Shown one piece after another: positions 25,841 to 37,308 of a stretch of DNA of 64,000 nucleotides (positions are counted from its first letter, which is position 1; each line of letters opens with the position of its first letter). Source of the DNA: Bolinopsis microptera (lineage: Eukaryota; Ctenophora; Tentaculata; Lobata; Bolinopsidae); the NCBI RefSeq assembly GCF_026151205.1, contig NC_087081.1, positions 10,727,113 to 10,791,112 on the forward strand, given 5' to 3'. The notes beneath the pieces were generated by a model. That model made no database searches, was not told where the DNA came from, and saw only the letters and a program-made list of their open reading frames with translations. The position numbers and the translations under genes are program-made.

Positions 25841-26040
25841 TTACCCAGGTTTACTCGTGAAATCATGGCCATGGACCGACCGCTCATGCGAGGTCCTGTT
25901 CCCTGCAGTGCCAAAGTATTTGATACAGAACCGGCACTGGTACGGTTTCATCTTGAAATGTACCGTGTTTTGGTGCCGTTTCATCTGATACTTTGATATC
26001 CACTTGTGGCAGATCTGACACATGGCAAACCCATGATATT
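25841..26040 (-). CDS. Terminal module 10: two-finger C2H2 exon
   Basis: Acceptor AATGTTTTCAG, then AA; 65 residues. Finger 1 CQIC-QMKRHQNTVH (11-residue loop), linker FKMKPYQ, finger 2 CRFCIKYFGTAGNR-HERSVH, tail GHDFTSKPG. It founds a run of six near-identical modules (10-15) differing mostly at DNA-contact positions, which suggests different binding specificities. Confidence 0.9.
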
Positions 26041-26209
26041 CTGAAAACATTTTATGTCATTTTCTGGGACGCATATTTTCTACGCGTATTTTAGTATATG
26101 GTATGTATTTATTTCAGTTTATACTATTATATATAGCAATGCTCTTCAAAATGAGTTAAGGTGAATCTGTTTCAGGTAATTCATAGGGTTTTCCAAAAAT
26201 TAGCAAACA

Positions 26210-26365
26210 ACATTTTTAACTAACATCACAGTGCACCGACACAATACTTTAACTAACATCACAGTGCACCGACACAATACTTCAGATAGCAGTTTAAACT
26301 AACATAACAGTGCACCGACACAATACATCACAGTGCACCGACACAATACTTCAGATAGCAGAAAG
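26210..26365. repeat. Short tandem repeat, about 4 copies
   Basis: CATCACAGTGCACCGACACA recurs with ATACTTCAGATAGCAG joints; copies are irregular. In the spacer upstream of module 11's tail repeat. Confidence 0.8.
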
Positions 26366-26764
26366 ATAACAAAACGATAAAATATAACACAGTTAAGCTC
26401 TAAAATAACATACAGTTCTGACCTCCTTGGTTAAAATTGCACCATATTCTTGGCATATTCAGGTCTCCTAATACACAGGCTACAAAACACAAAATAAGTC
26501 AAATTATTACACCTGACCGCGACTGGACATACTACTCAACTACATGATGAAATATTTCACAGGTAAGGTATTACTATTTTCCTATCACGGCCATTAAAAC
26601 GGTGGTATACCAGGTCACCATTGGATATGGGTGTAACTAAAAGCGACCTCTAAAATACAAGACTCATTCGGCTGCTATGCAATGAATGCGATGGCGCCAA
26701 TGGTTGGCATAAATGATGAAATCCTATCATAGGAGGCTATGTGGATTGGAATGATCTAGAGGGT

Positions 26765-26945
26765 TATTTTGGCAGGTTGCTAGATGACGGCAGGTTTATT
26801 TTGGCGGGTTGCTAGACGACGGCATGTTTATTTTGACAGGTTGCCAGATGACGGCAGGTTTATTTTGGCAGGTTACCAGATGACAGCAGGTTTATTTCGG
26901 CAGGTTACCAGATGACGGCAGGTTTATTTTGGCAGGTTGCTAGAT
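26765..26945. repeat. About 31-bp minisatellite, six copies, overlapping the end of module 11
   Basis: The core GGCAGGTTTATTTTGGCAGG recurs with TTGCTAGATGAC or TTACCAGATGAC joints. The rightmost copy encodes, on the minus strand, the last residues of module 11 (LPSSSNLPK) and its TAA. Confidence 0.88.
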
Positions 26946-27171
26946 GACGGCAGCTGAACCACAATGAAATTCCCGCGCCCAACAGCAGGTTGTGTCTGGC
27001 GGGGCGCATCGTGCACGTTCCTCTCATGAGCGTTCCTGTTACCGCTCTGTCCGAATGATTTAGAACAGTATGAGCACTGATATGGCCGGTTCCCTAGGTG
27101 CACTATGCTTGTATGCCTCTGAAGGTAGTATCTATCTACCCATTTCCCGCAGATGTTGCACCGAGCCAGGC
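26924..27171 (-). CDS. Terminal module 11: two-finger C2H2 exon
   Basis: Acceptor CACATTTTCAG, then GC-type codons; 81 residues. Finger 1 CNIC-YLQRHTSIVH, finger 2 CSYCSKSFGQSGNR-HERNVH, then a longer tail (APRQTQPAVGRGNF) ending in repeat-encoded residues. The tail is where this module differs from module 10. Confidence 0.88.
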
Positions 27172-27567
27172 CTGAAAATGTGACTGTGGTGACTTGGGTG
27201 GGTAGTAGGTGTTGGGTAGTGTGCACATTGTTGTATTGAATGGGAGTGTCGTGTTCACGTGATGTGAGATAAGAATTTAATTATCCGATGCTTTGGTGAT
27301 CCAAATTTAAAACACTAACAGCTTACAGTTACATGTACTGGTTTTTTGAAAGGATATTTTGATAATTTCGGCCTCAAATATTATATCTTATCTCTTAAAC
27401 TGAAACATATAAAAATTTTAGTCGATTCCTATTAAAGATGCGACACTGACAGTATCCTTTCTAAAAAAAACGGAAGGACAAATCAGTCTATAGCCTTTTC
27501 AAATAATAGTTTAAAAGTGTAAAAGTAAACTGTAAAAGTAACATTAAGCCAATATCTCGACAAAGAG

Positions 27568-27752
27568 TCAAGTCAGTTCCGTTTCCGAAGTGTGCACTTT
27601 TCGTTCGTGAGCGTTTCTGTTCCCCGTCTCCCCGAAAGTCTTTTCGCAGAACCGACACTTGTGAGGTCTCCTTTTAAAGTGCACGGTGTTCTTGTGCCGA
27701 ACAAGCGCAGATCGGGAGATCATCTTGTGGCAGATGTCACACTTTTTCATCT
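27568..27752 (-). CDS. Terminal module 12: two-finger C2H2 exon
   Basis: Acceptor GCCATTCTCAG, then AG; 60 residues, nearly nothing but fingers. CDICHKMISRSALVRH-NTVH, linker FKRRPHK, CRFCEKTFGETGNR-HERKVH, tail TSETELT. Closest to modules 13-15. Confidence 0.92.
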
Positions 27753-28081
27753 CTGAGAATGGCAACATCAACTAATTGTTGTGTTTCGTATATAAAGATA
27801 TGTAGCGTGCTGTTCAGTGGAAATCGTGGCGTGATTGACAAATTTTAGGTTTGTAATAGAATTAGAACTAGCAGGCTAGGTTGCCGAACAAGGAATAATT
27901 GATGGTCTGGTCTAAAATAATAATTCTACATCCCAAAATGATTCTGATTCCTCACTATAATATAGGTCCAAATTATCCTAACAGCAGTAAAAATAGTGCA
28001 ATAAAAAATTATATGTTCTGTTCTCACAGCATCTCGAATTAATCATGATTACTGAAGTTCATCAACAAATGAAAATGTCTC

Positions 28082-28266
28082 TCAATCATCAAACAGTTTC
28101 TCAGCATGCACAGACTTCTCGTGCTGTCGCCTGTTTCCTCCCTCACCAAAATATTTGCCACAATATCTGCACTTGAAGCGTTTGTCTTTGAAATGAACTG
28201 TTCTTTTGTGACGTGGTAGTCCCCCTCTTCTCATGGCCTTGTTACAGATATCACACCAATCAAAAT
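28082..28266 (-). CDS. Terminal module 13: two-finger C2H2 exon
   Basis: Acceptor CTTGGTTTCAG, then AT; 60 residues. CDICNKAMRRGGLPRH-RTVH, linker FKDKRFK, CRYCGKYFGEGGNR-HEKSVH, tail AEKLFDD. Lengths and spacing are identical to module 12, consistent with duplication followed by change in the recognition helix. Confidence 0.92.
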
Positions 28267-28728
28267 CTGAAACCAAGCCAGGCTGAACAAGCGCACATGA
28301 TGGCTACTATGCATATGGTTACTATGTTTTGTGATGTTGTATATTTTCTATGATGCTTTGTATATTTGGATGATTGATTGGTAGTTGGTATGTTTTATAT
28401 TAATGTGCTGTCTCTATTCAAAAAACTAAAAACGATGTGATATAAAAATAATTTAAATTAGTCTCAAGTGCAGCATATCATATTTACAATATATTATCCG
28501 TCCATTATCTTTTATCCGTGATAAGACTATTCGGTATATTGTAGATGTAATCTGTTGCAAAACAGGAGATGCTCAATAAAAAATATCCCGTTCACATAAA
28601 ATCACTTCGCGAATAATAAAATATTACGGTTTAAAATATATTATAAATATAATGATTAGCATGATACGCCGACCAAAATCCAGCCACAAACAGTTCAACA
28701 TCCACAAACATCCGCAGCTCTCTTACTT

Positions 28729-28928
28729 CTACTCATTCCTCCAGGATACTCTTTTGTAATTGTGAGCACTTCTCTCATGTTTGATTTTATTGCCTGCTTC
28801 CCCGAAGGTCTTGTTGCAGAACCCACATCTGAACTTCTTCTCCATGTAATGAACCGTTCTCTTGTGCCGGGCAATCCCTCGTCTGTGTAGCATCTTGTGG
28901 CAGATGTCACATTGTTCCATGTTGGCCG
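28729..28928 (-). CDS. Terminal module 14: two-finger C2H2 exon with twin acceptors
   Basis: Two TTTCAG acceptors lie nine bases apart (CTGTTTCAGCTGTTTCAG) and both keep frame, so use of the upstream one adds three residues. From the inner site: 65 residues, CDICHKMLHRRGIARH-RTVH, linker YMEKKFR, CGFCNKTFGEAGNK-HERSAH. Confidence 0.9.
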
Positions 28929-29229
28929 CTGAAACAGCTGAAACAGCACATGGTTCCATGTTATATCAAGTAGTATTAGACCAGAACTGAGGAAGTTTCA
29001 ATGTAGATGAGTGATATGATATATGGAAATGCACTCAACCAAATTTAGGCCAAAATTATGAAAATTCCATTTCTTCATCTGATATTCTATTTCTAGGGCA
29101 TGCGGGACGACAGTTCGATCCTACAAACGGCAGTTTAATTCTACAGTCTCTCTTTAATTAATTAAACAGAATTTATCTCAAAAACATTCATAAAAATGTT
29201 ATTCAGTCGTACAAAAAGCAGTGGGACGT

Positions 29230-29432
29230 TTACAAATAATCGTTTGGTTCAAGATGACACTGATCTGCGTGGACAGTCCGCTCATGGGTATTCCTGTTGC
29301 CACTTTCTCCGAAGCTCTTCTCACAGAAGCGACATTTGAAGGGTCGTCGTTTGAAGTGGACGGTGTTCCTGTGGCGTCTTAGTTGGTATTTGGAGACGGC
29401 CTTAAAACATATATCACACACTGAGGTAGTAC
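29230..29432 (-). CDS. Terminal module 15: two-finger C2H2 exon
   Basis: Acceptor GCTAACTCTTCAG, then GT; 66 residues. CDICFKAVSKYQLRRH-NTVH, linker FKRRPFK, CRFCEKSFGESGNR-HERTVH, tail ADQCHLEPNDYL. Last of the 10-15 run. Confidence 0.91.
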
Positions 29433-29514
29433 CTGAAGAGTTAGCTATTATTAACAAAGTTGAGTTTTATCATGGAGGAATTTGGATCTACTACGATATT
29501 TTCGTCCCACGAAT

Positions 29515-29590
29515 AAAAAATTCACTGTGTCTGATTACTCAAATATTCACTGTGTCTGATTAGTAATATTCACTGTGTCTGATTAGTGCT
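29515..29590. repeat. Three short direct repeats
   Basis: ATTCACTGTGTCTGATTA occurs three times at about 27-30 bp spacing, in the intron upstream of module 15. Confidence 0.85.
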
Positions 29591-29862
29591 CATTAGGTTG
29601 GGATTACTCGATATACCTCACTACTGACTACGAGTATAATTCCCTCTATTGTTTGCGGAGGTCACCACGTAATATTTGCACCAAATCTTTCTTCAGGACT
29701 TTGTTGCTATCGTGCTGTTCTAGTTCCTCCTGAGCAAATTCGATGGGTTTTATGTAGGATTTCATAATCCAATCATAGGTCTTACAACAAAATACAAGTT
29801 AATCAATGAAGATTTCATCAAATCAATCGATAAATTAATTCATTGATTGATAGTTTAATTAA

Positions 29863-30041
29863 CTACTGATTTACCAAATGGAAGCTCTTCATATGTTTTC
29901 TTCTCTGGCCACTTGTTCCGAACTTTTTCTCACAAAAGAAGCAAATGTAGGGTCTCAGTCTGAGATGGACTGTGTCCTTGTGCCTTTTCAGCTGTGTTCG
30001 TACAATCAGCCGACCACAAATATCACACGGAGAGTGAGTCA
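29863..30041 (-). CDS. Terminal module 16: two-finger C2H2 exon
   Basis: Acceptor CCGTGTCCACAG, then TG; 58 residues. A nearer-looking AG (TAACCAG at 30,057) would break the phase. CDICGRLIVRTQLKRH-DTVH, linker LRLRPYI, CFFCEKKFGTSGQR-HMKSFH. The open frame continues upstream through the TTAC repeat, which is intronic. Confidence 0.87.
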
Positions 30042-30051
30042 CTGTGGACAC

Positions 30052-30235
30052 GGAGCTGGTTACTAAGGTTACTATGGTTACTATGGTTACCATGGTTACC
30101 ATGGTAACTATAGTAACTAAAGTTACTATGGTTACTATAGTTACTAAAGTTACTATGGTTACTAAAGTTACTAAAGTTACTGTAGTTACTGTAGTTACTA
30201 AAGTTACTAAAGTTACTATAGTTACATGGTCGGAG
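30052..30235. repeat. GTTACTATG-type short tandem repeat
   Basis: Repeats of GTTACTAAA, GTTACTATG and GTTACCATG, multiples of three, so both strands look open (MVTMVT-type). It directly adjoins the acceptor region of module 16. Confidence 0.92.
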
Positions 30236-31554
30236 TTACAGGCTACACTGGGCTGGTTACTGTGGTTACAGTTATAGTGGGTTATACAAAATACTGGTGA
30301 CAGGGAACGTTGTAATTGGATGGTATTGGTGTATTAACTGCATCTTACTATATATAAAGCGAGACGATATATATATATATATCTGTGCCATTTTACTGAC
30401 ACCACGGCATCAACTTTAACGCGACTTTCCGCAAAAACCGTAAAAGATATACAACTGGAACTTTTTTGGCTGGGTCAAATGCTTTAATGGCCTTCAAATC
30501 GGCATGAAAAAATAAAAAATTGGCCAAGGAATAATGATTTTAGAGCCGAAAATTTGGGCCCCCAAGTGGTGTCAAAAACGCCGATTAAATAGGTAATAAT
30601 TATTTTAGTATTTTGAGTCTTGACACCGTTTAGGGTTATATTATACGGGTTCCTGCTAGTGAAATTAATGGCTCGCTATTCTACTAATAATATTGATTTT
30701 GTACTGGCTTTGTTCCCGTAATCTGATATACCGTTATCATTATTTCTGGAAGCTTCATGTGGCCATTAGGTGGCAGAAGTTTAGGGAGGACAATTGAAAA
30801 GGGACAAGTTTGATTTTATAAATTAAATGTCCAAACTACTAAATATCATATTAATCCATTATAATTTAAGAGATAATTGTTATTATTGATCAATAGTTAG
30901 TCTATACTTTATAAACTTAAATAAACTAGTGCCTACCCATGTTAAGCTATAACATATTTGCTTCAAAACATTGTGATTTTCATATTTTACAGAATCATTT
31001 GAATTATCGGTCTAAAATCTGTAAAACATTTCCAGCACCTAATAAAACTTTAAAGATCTTCATATAAAAATAAGACTTCAGAAGGCCACGAACAAGTAAG
31101 GATATAGTAGAATACGATTCTATTGTGATAAAAGTTTATAAAATAAACACTTAGCATCTCCATAAAAACATAAAAAATAATGCTAATAAAACAAGCCCGA
31201 TGATTTTTGTGCTGTTTTAAAACAAACAAAAACTTTTAATTAAAAACTATCATTCAAATGCAATTCATTATTAAATTTAAAATCATTGAATTTAACCCAT
31301 TAAATTAATATACTCAATCGGCAATAATTTGGATTGTTGAAATACTGAGACGCAGAACAGTTTGTTCTTTTTAGGAAAAAGCTAACACTGCAAATTTCTA
31401 AAATATTTATCCAGCATGCTATATCTTAATCACAGCACAATCAGGGAGAATAGCTAAACAATAGACTCGGAGTCAGAATCAAGATATAATGTTCATGCGG
31501 GGTACTAATAAATGAAATCAGATACATGCAAGTCCGTTACAACCAAGGAATTCG
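30236..31554. other. Spacer without recognised gene
   Basis: AT-rich, with an (AT)n patch at about 30,368. No module or element recognised in about 1.3 kb. Confidence 0.5.
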
Positions 31555-31795
31555 TAAATGATTCTTCGTTGCAACCAAGGAATCCGTTACAACCAAGGAA
31601 TTCATAAATTGTTCTCCGTACAACCGAGGAATTCGTAAATGGTTCTCCGTACAACCAAGGAATTCGTAAATGGTTCTCCGTACAACCAAGGAATTCGTAA
31701 ATGGTTCTCCGTTACAACCAAGGAATCCGTTACAACCAAGGAATTCGTAAATAGTTCTCCGTTACAACCAAGGAATTCGTAAATGGTTCTCAACA
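31555..31795. repeat. About 30-bp minisatellite, eight copies, near the module 17 3' end
   Basis: Core CAACCAAGGAATTCGTAAAT with GGTTCTCCGT joints, sometimes GGAATCCGTTA. It ends about 40 bp beyond the stop of module 17. Confidence 0.9.
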
Positions 31796-31833
31796 TTATT
31801 CCTCCTGTGTCCTTCCTAAGATCACCCGTCCAA

Positions 31834-32684
31834 CTATAATCCAATCTTATTATAATTAACCATCCTCTTTTTATTCATGGCCATCCTGTCCCTCTGCCTC
31901 CTGTTCTTGAACCAATTGTTGACCTGCGCAAACGTTAACCCGGACTGTTTAGCAATGATGATCTTGAGAGTAGTATCCGGAAACTTTTCCCTGTGGTAAT
32001 GATCCCACAGTATCCTCCGGACCTGCGGAGTAAACAGATCTCTGTTGACCCCGAACAGACAGGACCCACTCCCATCTGATATGCTGACAGGGAGGGGGTA
32101 CTTCTTCCTGACACGGTACTTGTCCACTGCTCCCAGTTTCCTTCCCTTTACCACGGTCTCGTAGTCGTATCTAGCTTCAAACCATAGCCTCTGAAGGGGC
32201 TCCCACGGGATTTCAGTGAAGTTGTTGGACTCCAGGATGTCGAACACGTCCAGATAGTTCTTGCTGTTGAAACTCACCATGACTTTAGCAGCCAGCAGGT
32301 ACTCAGTTACCCCAGACAACTCCTGGGGGATGGACGACACGAACCTTGCCAGGGTGTCCATATTATCCTTGGTTTGGAGCACTACTTGTTTCAGGACAAA
32401 GTCCAGCTGATTCCTAGAGATGTCAGCGGGCTGTGGGAAGACCTGCTGAAAAGAGGAACACTCGAGGGGAACTGTGGGAACCTCCTCTCCACTCTCCAAC
32501 GCAACCTGGAACTCGTGTAGGTAGCTGTGTAGGGTGAGCCCTTGAGGAGGTTTAGCAGGCGGGATGGGTTTATCAAGGGTCTGCTTTTCAAGGGTCTGGT
32601 TTTCAAGGGTTTGGTTTTCAAGGGTCTGCAGCGGAAGAAGGTAGAAAGCTTGTAAGTGTTGCTGGCGTGAAACCAATTCTCCAA
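31834..32684 (-). CDS. Terminal module 17: complete SIX domain plus homeodomain
   Basis: Acceptor CATCTTGTTTCAG, then TT; 282 residues. Residues 20-45 hold an LENQT/LEKQT tandem and a Pro-rich spacer. Residues about 93-200 form a SIX domain (LAAKVMVSFNSKNYLDVF, LQRLWFEARYDYE, LGAVDKYRVRKKYPLP). Residues about 208-268 form a homeodomain ending FAQVNNWFKNRRQRDR, almost identical to the SIX1/2-type recognition helix. In the SIX family these two domains bind DNA jointly and recruit EYA-type cofactors. It is sandwiched between ZF modules on the same strand and in the same phase. An independent SIX gene remains possible if a separate promoter exists. Confidence 0.9.
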
Positions 32685-33238
32685 CTGAAACAAGATGGGT
32701 TATGAATTTAATAGGGATTCGTTGTGCGTTTGTTGTGAAGTTAAATTTAGGGGTGTTATATTTCGTTATCATTTGAATATTCACCAATAGTCTCGCCGTA
32801 GAATATGAATTTCCTTTAAAAAACTGTAGGCTGTCACATAGTTGTTTGTACTTTACACCAGTTTTCAATATTATTCATACTATTGCTAAACCAAGTAATA
32901 CGATCACATTTTAATTTATTTAAATATATAATAGAAATTTGAAATAAAATAAGTGATTAATATTTTTAATCGCCCAAATAAGCAATGATTTACTTAAACA
33001 CTAAAACAAACCGTCTGCAGTCCTACAACACGATCAACTCAGATATATTGTGAACATGAGAAAAACTATAAATAAAGATTAAAGGGAGAGCAGTTAGCTA
33101 AACAGATGTGCTCAAAATAGTGAGATCAACTATAAAATAAGAGAATAAGGCAAAACTCGCTCTAAAGTCGTAAATCACACCACTCAACTTAAACGAATTG
33201 GGGTAAACAAAACGATGCAATGCTATGCTTTATATATT

Positions 33239-33450
33239 TTATTTAACAAACTTGGGATGGGCAGTAGATGGGTGTGGTATGTGGGGTGAAGCGTTCAACA
33301 CATTGTTCCCGTGAACAGTAATCCTAGCAGAGCAGGGCTTGTGGACACATTTCCAGTAGGCTCTGTCGTTTCTGCGCTTGTCTAGCGTGTACCGGTGACC
33401 CTTGTATAGCACGTTCTGTTTGCAGGACTTCCTTCCCGGCACGTATGAGA
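33239..33450 (-). CDS. Terminal module 18: FLYWCH zinc finger exon
   Basis: Acceptor CTCAAACCTCCAG, then TC; 69 residues. VPGRKSCKQNVLYKGHRYT, then YWKCVHKPCSARITVHG and a closing H-x-PHPS/H pattern fit the FLYWCH finger (Tyr-Trp-x-Cys...Cys-x-Ala-Arg...His). The final His pair is loosely placed (ASPHIPHPSTAH). AATAAA overlaps the stop, so a polyadenylation signal may be embedded there. In insects this fold is the variable tail of Mod(mdg4). Confidence 0.85.
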
Positions 33451-33968
33451 CTGGAGGTTTGAGAGTAGGTCAACTTGTGGTCAATTTTAGATCAACTTTA
33501 GATCAACTTTGAGATACTAAATGAGTAGTTTGAGAAGGTGTGATTGTGAAATATAGGGGTATTAACGTTCCATCTACTTGTTTATCACTCATTAACTCAC
33601 CATTTCAAGACATTATCTCACTTTTTAAAAACTACTTCATAATTTAGTAATCTCCAGACACAAAAAATCCCACGAATAATAGTTAAGTACAAATATGGTA
33701 TAAACATAATCATGCATTATAAAAATGCTTTGAGTCTGAGCAGCAGCGTCAGGATAGCACGAATTTAATTGAAATGACGTTATTCAGTGCCCAGCAAAAA
33801 GCGCATACTTTCAGCGCATTGTTCAAGGCTTCATCTACATCATGATGTGCATCAGTCCAAGAGTTCAGAGTCTATTTCAGAATAATGACCAACGTTGGTA
33901 AGTTCAGGTAAGTGTAGGAGGTAGGATGTGACACAGTGTCTCGAGTCCCATGTTTTGCATCCTTGACC

Positions 33969-34300
33969 CTAACCTCGCCGATCACTAACGTGGCGAGACA
34001 CAACATGCCTCTGCAGCTCAGCTCGGGTCATGAAGGTCATAGAACAAAAGTGACACCTGAGCGGGCAATACCGGGTCCCTTTACCCGGTCCCGGGTTCTG
34101 AGTTTGCAGAGAAGTAGGGCGTCTCCGGTGTATAATGTCCATGTGGCGATTCAGAGCCCAGGGGCGCCGGAAGATCTGGCAGCAGTCCTCAATAGGACAC
34201 CTGATGAAACCACCCTGGAGCTGTGGTAGGATGGGTGGAGGGAGACGTTGTAGAGTGTCAGGAGGAGGAGCAGCGGGAGCGGAGGAGTGCAGGTGGTCGG
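33969..34300 (-). CDS. Terminal module 19: two-finger exon with Pro-rich lead
   Basis: Acceptor GATTTACTCCTTAG, then CC; 109 residues. The lead is Pro/Ala/Leu-rich (SSAPAAPPPDTLQRLPPP). Finger 1 is C-x4-C (CPIEDCCQIFRRPWALNRH then DIIH). A 28-residue insert containing PGPGKGTRYC precedes finger 2 (CHFCSMTFMTRAELQRH then VSRH). A CxxxxC finger and long spacer make it an outlier between the FLYWCH module and the long-loop subfamily. An internal CCACAG acceptor is also possible. Confidence 0.78.
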
Positions 34301-34727
34301 CTAAGGAGTAAATCAGTGAATGTGTGATAAGATTTGGGTGAGTTGAAGTTTAGTTAAGTTGTGCGATCAATGTTTTATTCTTTAGATCTTAACATATTAT
34401 CATGGTAATCCGTATTAATTTTCCTTGATGGCATACATGATACAATTACATGTTCTTAAACCAGATTAGAGAAAACCGCCGTCACAATTTACTTAGAGGG
34501 AAAAAAGTTGTCTTAAAAATCGTGGCAAAAACACTGATTTTTTAAACAAACGGTTTGAACATCAACTTAAAGGAAAGTTTAAAACATTATCTTAAAGAAA
34601 AATTACAAAGCGTAAACTATAAAATTGAAGTGAGCATTTGGCCGGCGAATTTAAAATTGTTTATCAATTAAAATGTAACAAACAAGAGCGCTAAAACTGC
34701 TGGGCATTACATAATTGCTGTTAAGAG

Positions 34728-34866
34728 TTCGTTCACATACTACGTTATCACTTTCAGCCAATTTCTAACCCAAAACAACAAGATATTGTGTTGAAATCAC
34801 ACCAGCGTAATCATTTAGAAACCCCCTTTCTCCCCGTCATTGATTACGTAATCTGTGAAGGATCCC
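34728..34866. mobile_element. MITE-like palindromic element, copy C, supplies a stop codon
   Basis: GTTCGTTCACATACTACGTT at the left and GATTACGTAATCTGTGAAGG at the right match copies A and B, with CAGCGTAATCATTTAGAAAC inside. Its right end overlaps module 20, whose last codons and TAA stop are read from the terminal repeat. Confidence 0.8.
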
Positions 34867-35097
34867 TTATTATTGTTTGTCTCTTCAGCCCATCCAAATG
34901 TCTGGGATCAAACTCCTCCGCATGCATCTTAGCCATATGTTCCTTCCTATTTCCAGACTGAGAGAATCTCTTCTCGCAATAGAGGCATTTGTAGGGTTTT
35001 AGTTTGAGATGCACCGCGTTCACGTGCCGCCAAACGTTAGTTTTTGCTTGGGAACCCCGGAAACGTTTGTTGCAGTATCCACAGCCGATACTGGCTA
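34844..35097 (-). CDS. Terminal module 20: two-finger exon, long-loop finger 1
   Basis: Acceptor ACTTCTTTTAG, then TA; 83 residues. Finger 1 CGYCNKRFRGSQAKTNVWRH-NAVH has 15 residues between the second Cys and first His; finger 2 CLYCEKRFSQSGNR-HMAKMH. The tail EEFDPRHLDGLKRQ is shared with modules 21-23. The final DPSQIT and stop come from a MITE end. Confidence 0.88.
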
Positions 35098-35517
35098 CTA
35101 AAAGAAGTTTCATGAAAATCAACACTACGTTCACAATTCACATGTTAATGAAGTAACCAATAATAGCACAGAATCAGTGATGTTCAGGATTTTTATTTTT
35201 CTAGACCTCCAAAAATGGTATTTTTATAGCTCTTAAAGTTTGGCGGAAAATTGCTATTCGGCGGAATTTGGATGGAAAATTTAGTAATGAGCATGATTGA
35301 AATGACAATAAACTACTACGCTTTTAAAAACTATCGTTACCACTTTACTCTTATCGGTTAGCCAATAACTTATTATTAATTTAATAAGTAATATAATTGA
35401 TCGCCAGCTTAATCAAAGACATGACAGCTATATATTTTACGTGTAAAATGTATATATACTCGGGGTTGGAGAGATTGTTTATACACCGGAGAATGAATAA
35501 TAATACACATGAACGTA

Positions 35518-35771
35518 TCAGCGAGGATCGTTAGAATTAAAGTTTATGACTTGTTGTTTCTTGAGTCCGACCAAATGTTCAGGATTGAATTCCGTCTGAT
35601 GTTTCCTAGCCATGTGAGCCTTCCTGTTTCCAGATGTGGAGAATTTCTTCTCGCAATAGAGGCAGTTGTAGGGCTTGAGCTTGCGATGGACTCCGTTGAT
35701 ATGTCGCCAAACTTGAGTGTTAGCGTTGCTGCCACGGAAACTCTTGCCACATAACCCACAGCTTACTGTGC
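35518..35771 (-). CDS. Terminal module 21: two-finger exon, long-loop finger 1
   Basis: Acceptor GAATCTCAAAGCAG, then GC; 83 residues. CGLCGKSFRGSNANTQVWRH-NGVH, linker RKLKPYN, CLYCEKKFSTSGNR-HMARKH, tail TEFNPEHLVGLKKQ. Same length as modules 20 and 22. Confidence 0.88.
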
Positions 35772-36093
35772 CTGCTTTGAGATTCAAGTTAAGGATCACC
35801 ACAAAGTTGTGGCCGTTATTTATTTGTTATTATCAGGGTGAAGTCTGTGCGCATCAAGATTATCTGTAAGCCAGTAAACAATAGGGTTAAATAACTTGTA
35901 CACATATTTAAACAACATTAACAGCTGCTTTGCAAAACATAAACTAAACACTCAGAGCCGAGAACAATATAAAACATAAAATTTCTTCCAAGAAATATAA
36001 AAACAAAAAAAGTCCATCAGGAAAAAGTCTTCAAGTTTTCTAACTCCAAACACTTCTCATCTTCCTCATCAATCTCAGCAGTTTGGTCAGAAC

Positions 36094-36347
36094 TCACTGC
36101 GGCTTGTTCTGATGACTAATGTCTTGATAACGATTGATAACATTAAGTTTAGTCAGCCGTGGAGAAGGATCGAACTGAGGATGTCTCTTCAGGATGTGCT
36201 GTCTCCTGCTACCAGACTGAGTGAAGTTCTTCTCACAGTACGGACAGTCATAAGGTTTGAGCTTGAGGTGGACGGAGTTTATATGTCTCCACAGCCGTGT
36301 CCGGGTACTGGGTCCAGAGAATGATTTGCCGCAGTGCTCACAGACAC
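36094..36347 (-). CDS. Terminal module 22: two-finger exon, long-loop finger 1
   Basis: Acceptor GCTCTCCTCCCGTAG, then GT; 83 residues. CEHCGKSFSGPSTRTRLWRH-NSVH, linker LKLKPYD, CPYCEKNFTQSGSR-HILKRH, tail FDPSPRLTKLNVINRYQ. A second CACCAG 14 nt upstream is out of phase. Confidence 0.88.
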
Positions 36348-37308
36348 CTACGGGAGGAGAGCTGGTGAGCAAGGAAATATTGTGTCGCTTAAAGATAAAT
36401 TCACAAACAAGTTGATGCGACTTAAAGGCGGACTAATATTAATTTGAAGCCTCATTTTGATGGCCATTGCTTGGGCGAGGACCTGGTATATATTGGATAT
36501 TTATTATTCGCGGTGCGGACTTATAATAGAACTTAATTTGCTGCAGATTTGTCTACCTCAGTCCCACTGGTAACTCAACTCAACAAAAGAAGTATTTTAA
36601 CACCCTAGTGGATATCAACCGCCTACAAAGTACAAGAGCCCAAATTCTATAGCCATATCCGATTTAATCGATTATCCACTGGATTTGTCTTTAAATGAGA
36701 TCTGTATAGCCGCCGAGCTGTGATCGGAGCAGTACTGTGGGTAGCATTGCACGTGGGTAGGATTGCACATGGGTAGCATTGCACGTGGGTAGCATTGCAC
36801 ATGGGTAGCATTGCACGTGGGTAGCATTGCACGTGGGTAGCCGTGTTACATACTCGCTATAAGAACTATAGTGCCCGTGATAACTTGCAGGTACTGTACA
36901 ATGCTTATTCACTATTCAGATTGCTCAGATTGATGTACTGCTGTGACAAGCTGATCAGTGACGGAGCTAACTGTTATTATTAGATTATTGCATTTATTAT
37001 TGCATAAGCCTCGTGACCGTGGCGAATTGATTGGTGAGCTGTTGAAATATGAGGTGAGCTTCGAATTGTGATGCCAGAATTAAATTAATTGTGCGAAAAG
37101 AAATAAAATACAATTTTCTCTTTAAAATAAGGTTAAAATTTAAAATAATTTACTGCGTTTGACGCAAAAGTAAACAAATAGGGAAAAAAAAAACAACTCA
37201 ATAATATTTTCGGTAAACTAATTAATCAAACCACGCTTATCTTTAAAATATATTCCTATTATTTTCTGTCCAAACAAGTTTATAAAGATTAAAAACTATC
37301 CAATAATA
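36348..37308. other. Spacer with a short minisatellite
   Basis: Seven copies of a 16-bp unit (GGGTAGCATTGCACGT) at about 36,738-36,842. The remainder is AT-rich with nothing recognised. Confidence 0.75.

Noticed and set aside
30044..30277. MVTMVT-repeat ORF on the plus strand
   Set aside because: Read-through of a GTTACTATG short tandem repeat with a length divisible by three.
20311..32868. Longer ORF starts for modules such as 4, 8 and 17
   Set aside because: The extra codons lie upstream of consensus acceptors, include intron- or MITE-derived sequence, show no domain and are not shared between sister modules.
33936..34229. Plus-strand ORF of 97 codons
   Set aside because: Antisense shadow of module 19, which has clear Cys/His spacing on the minus strand.
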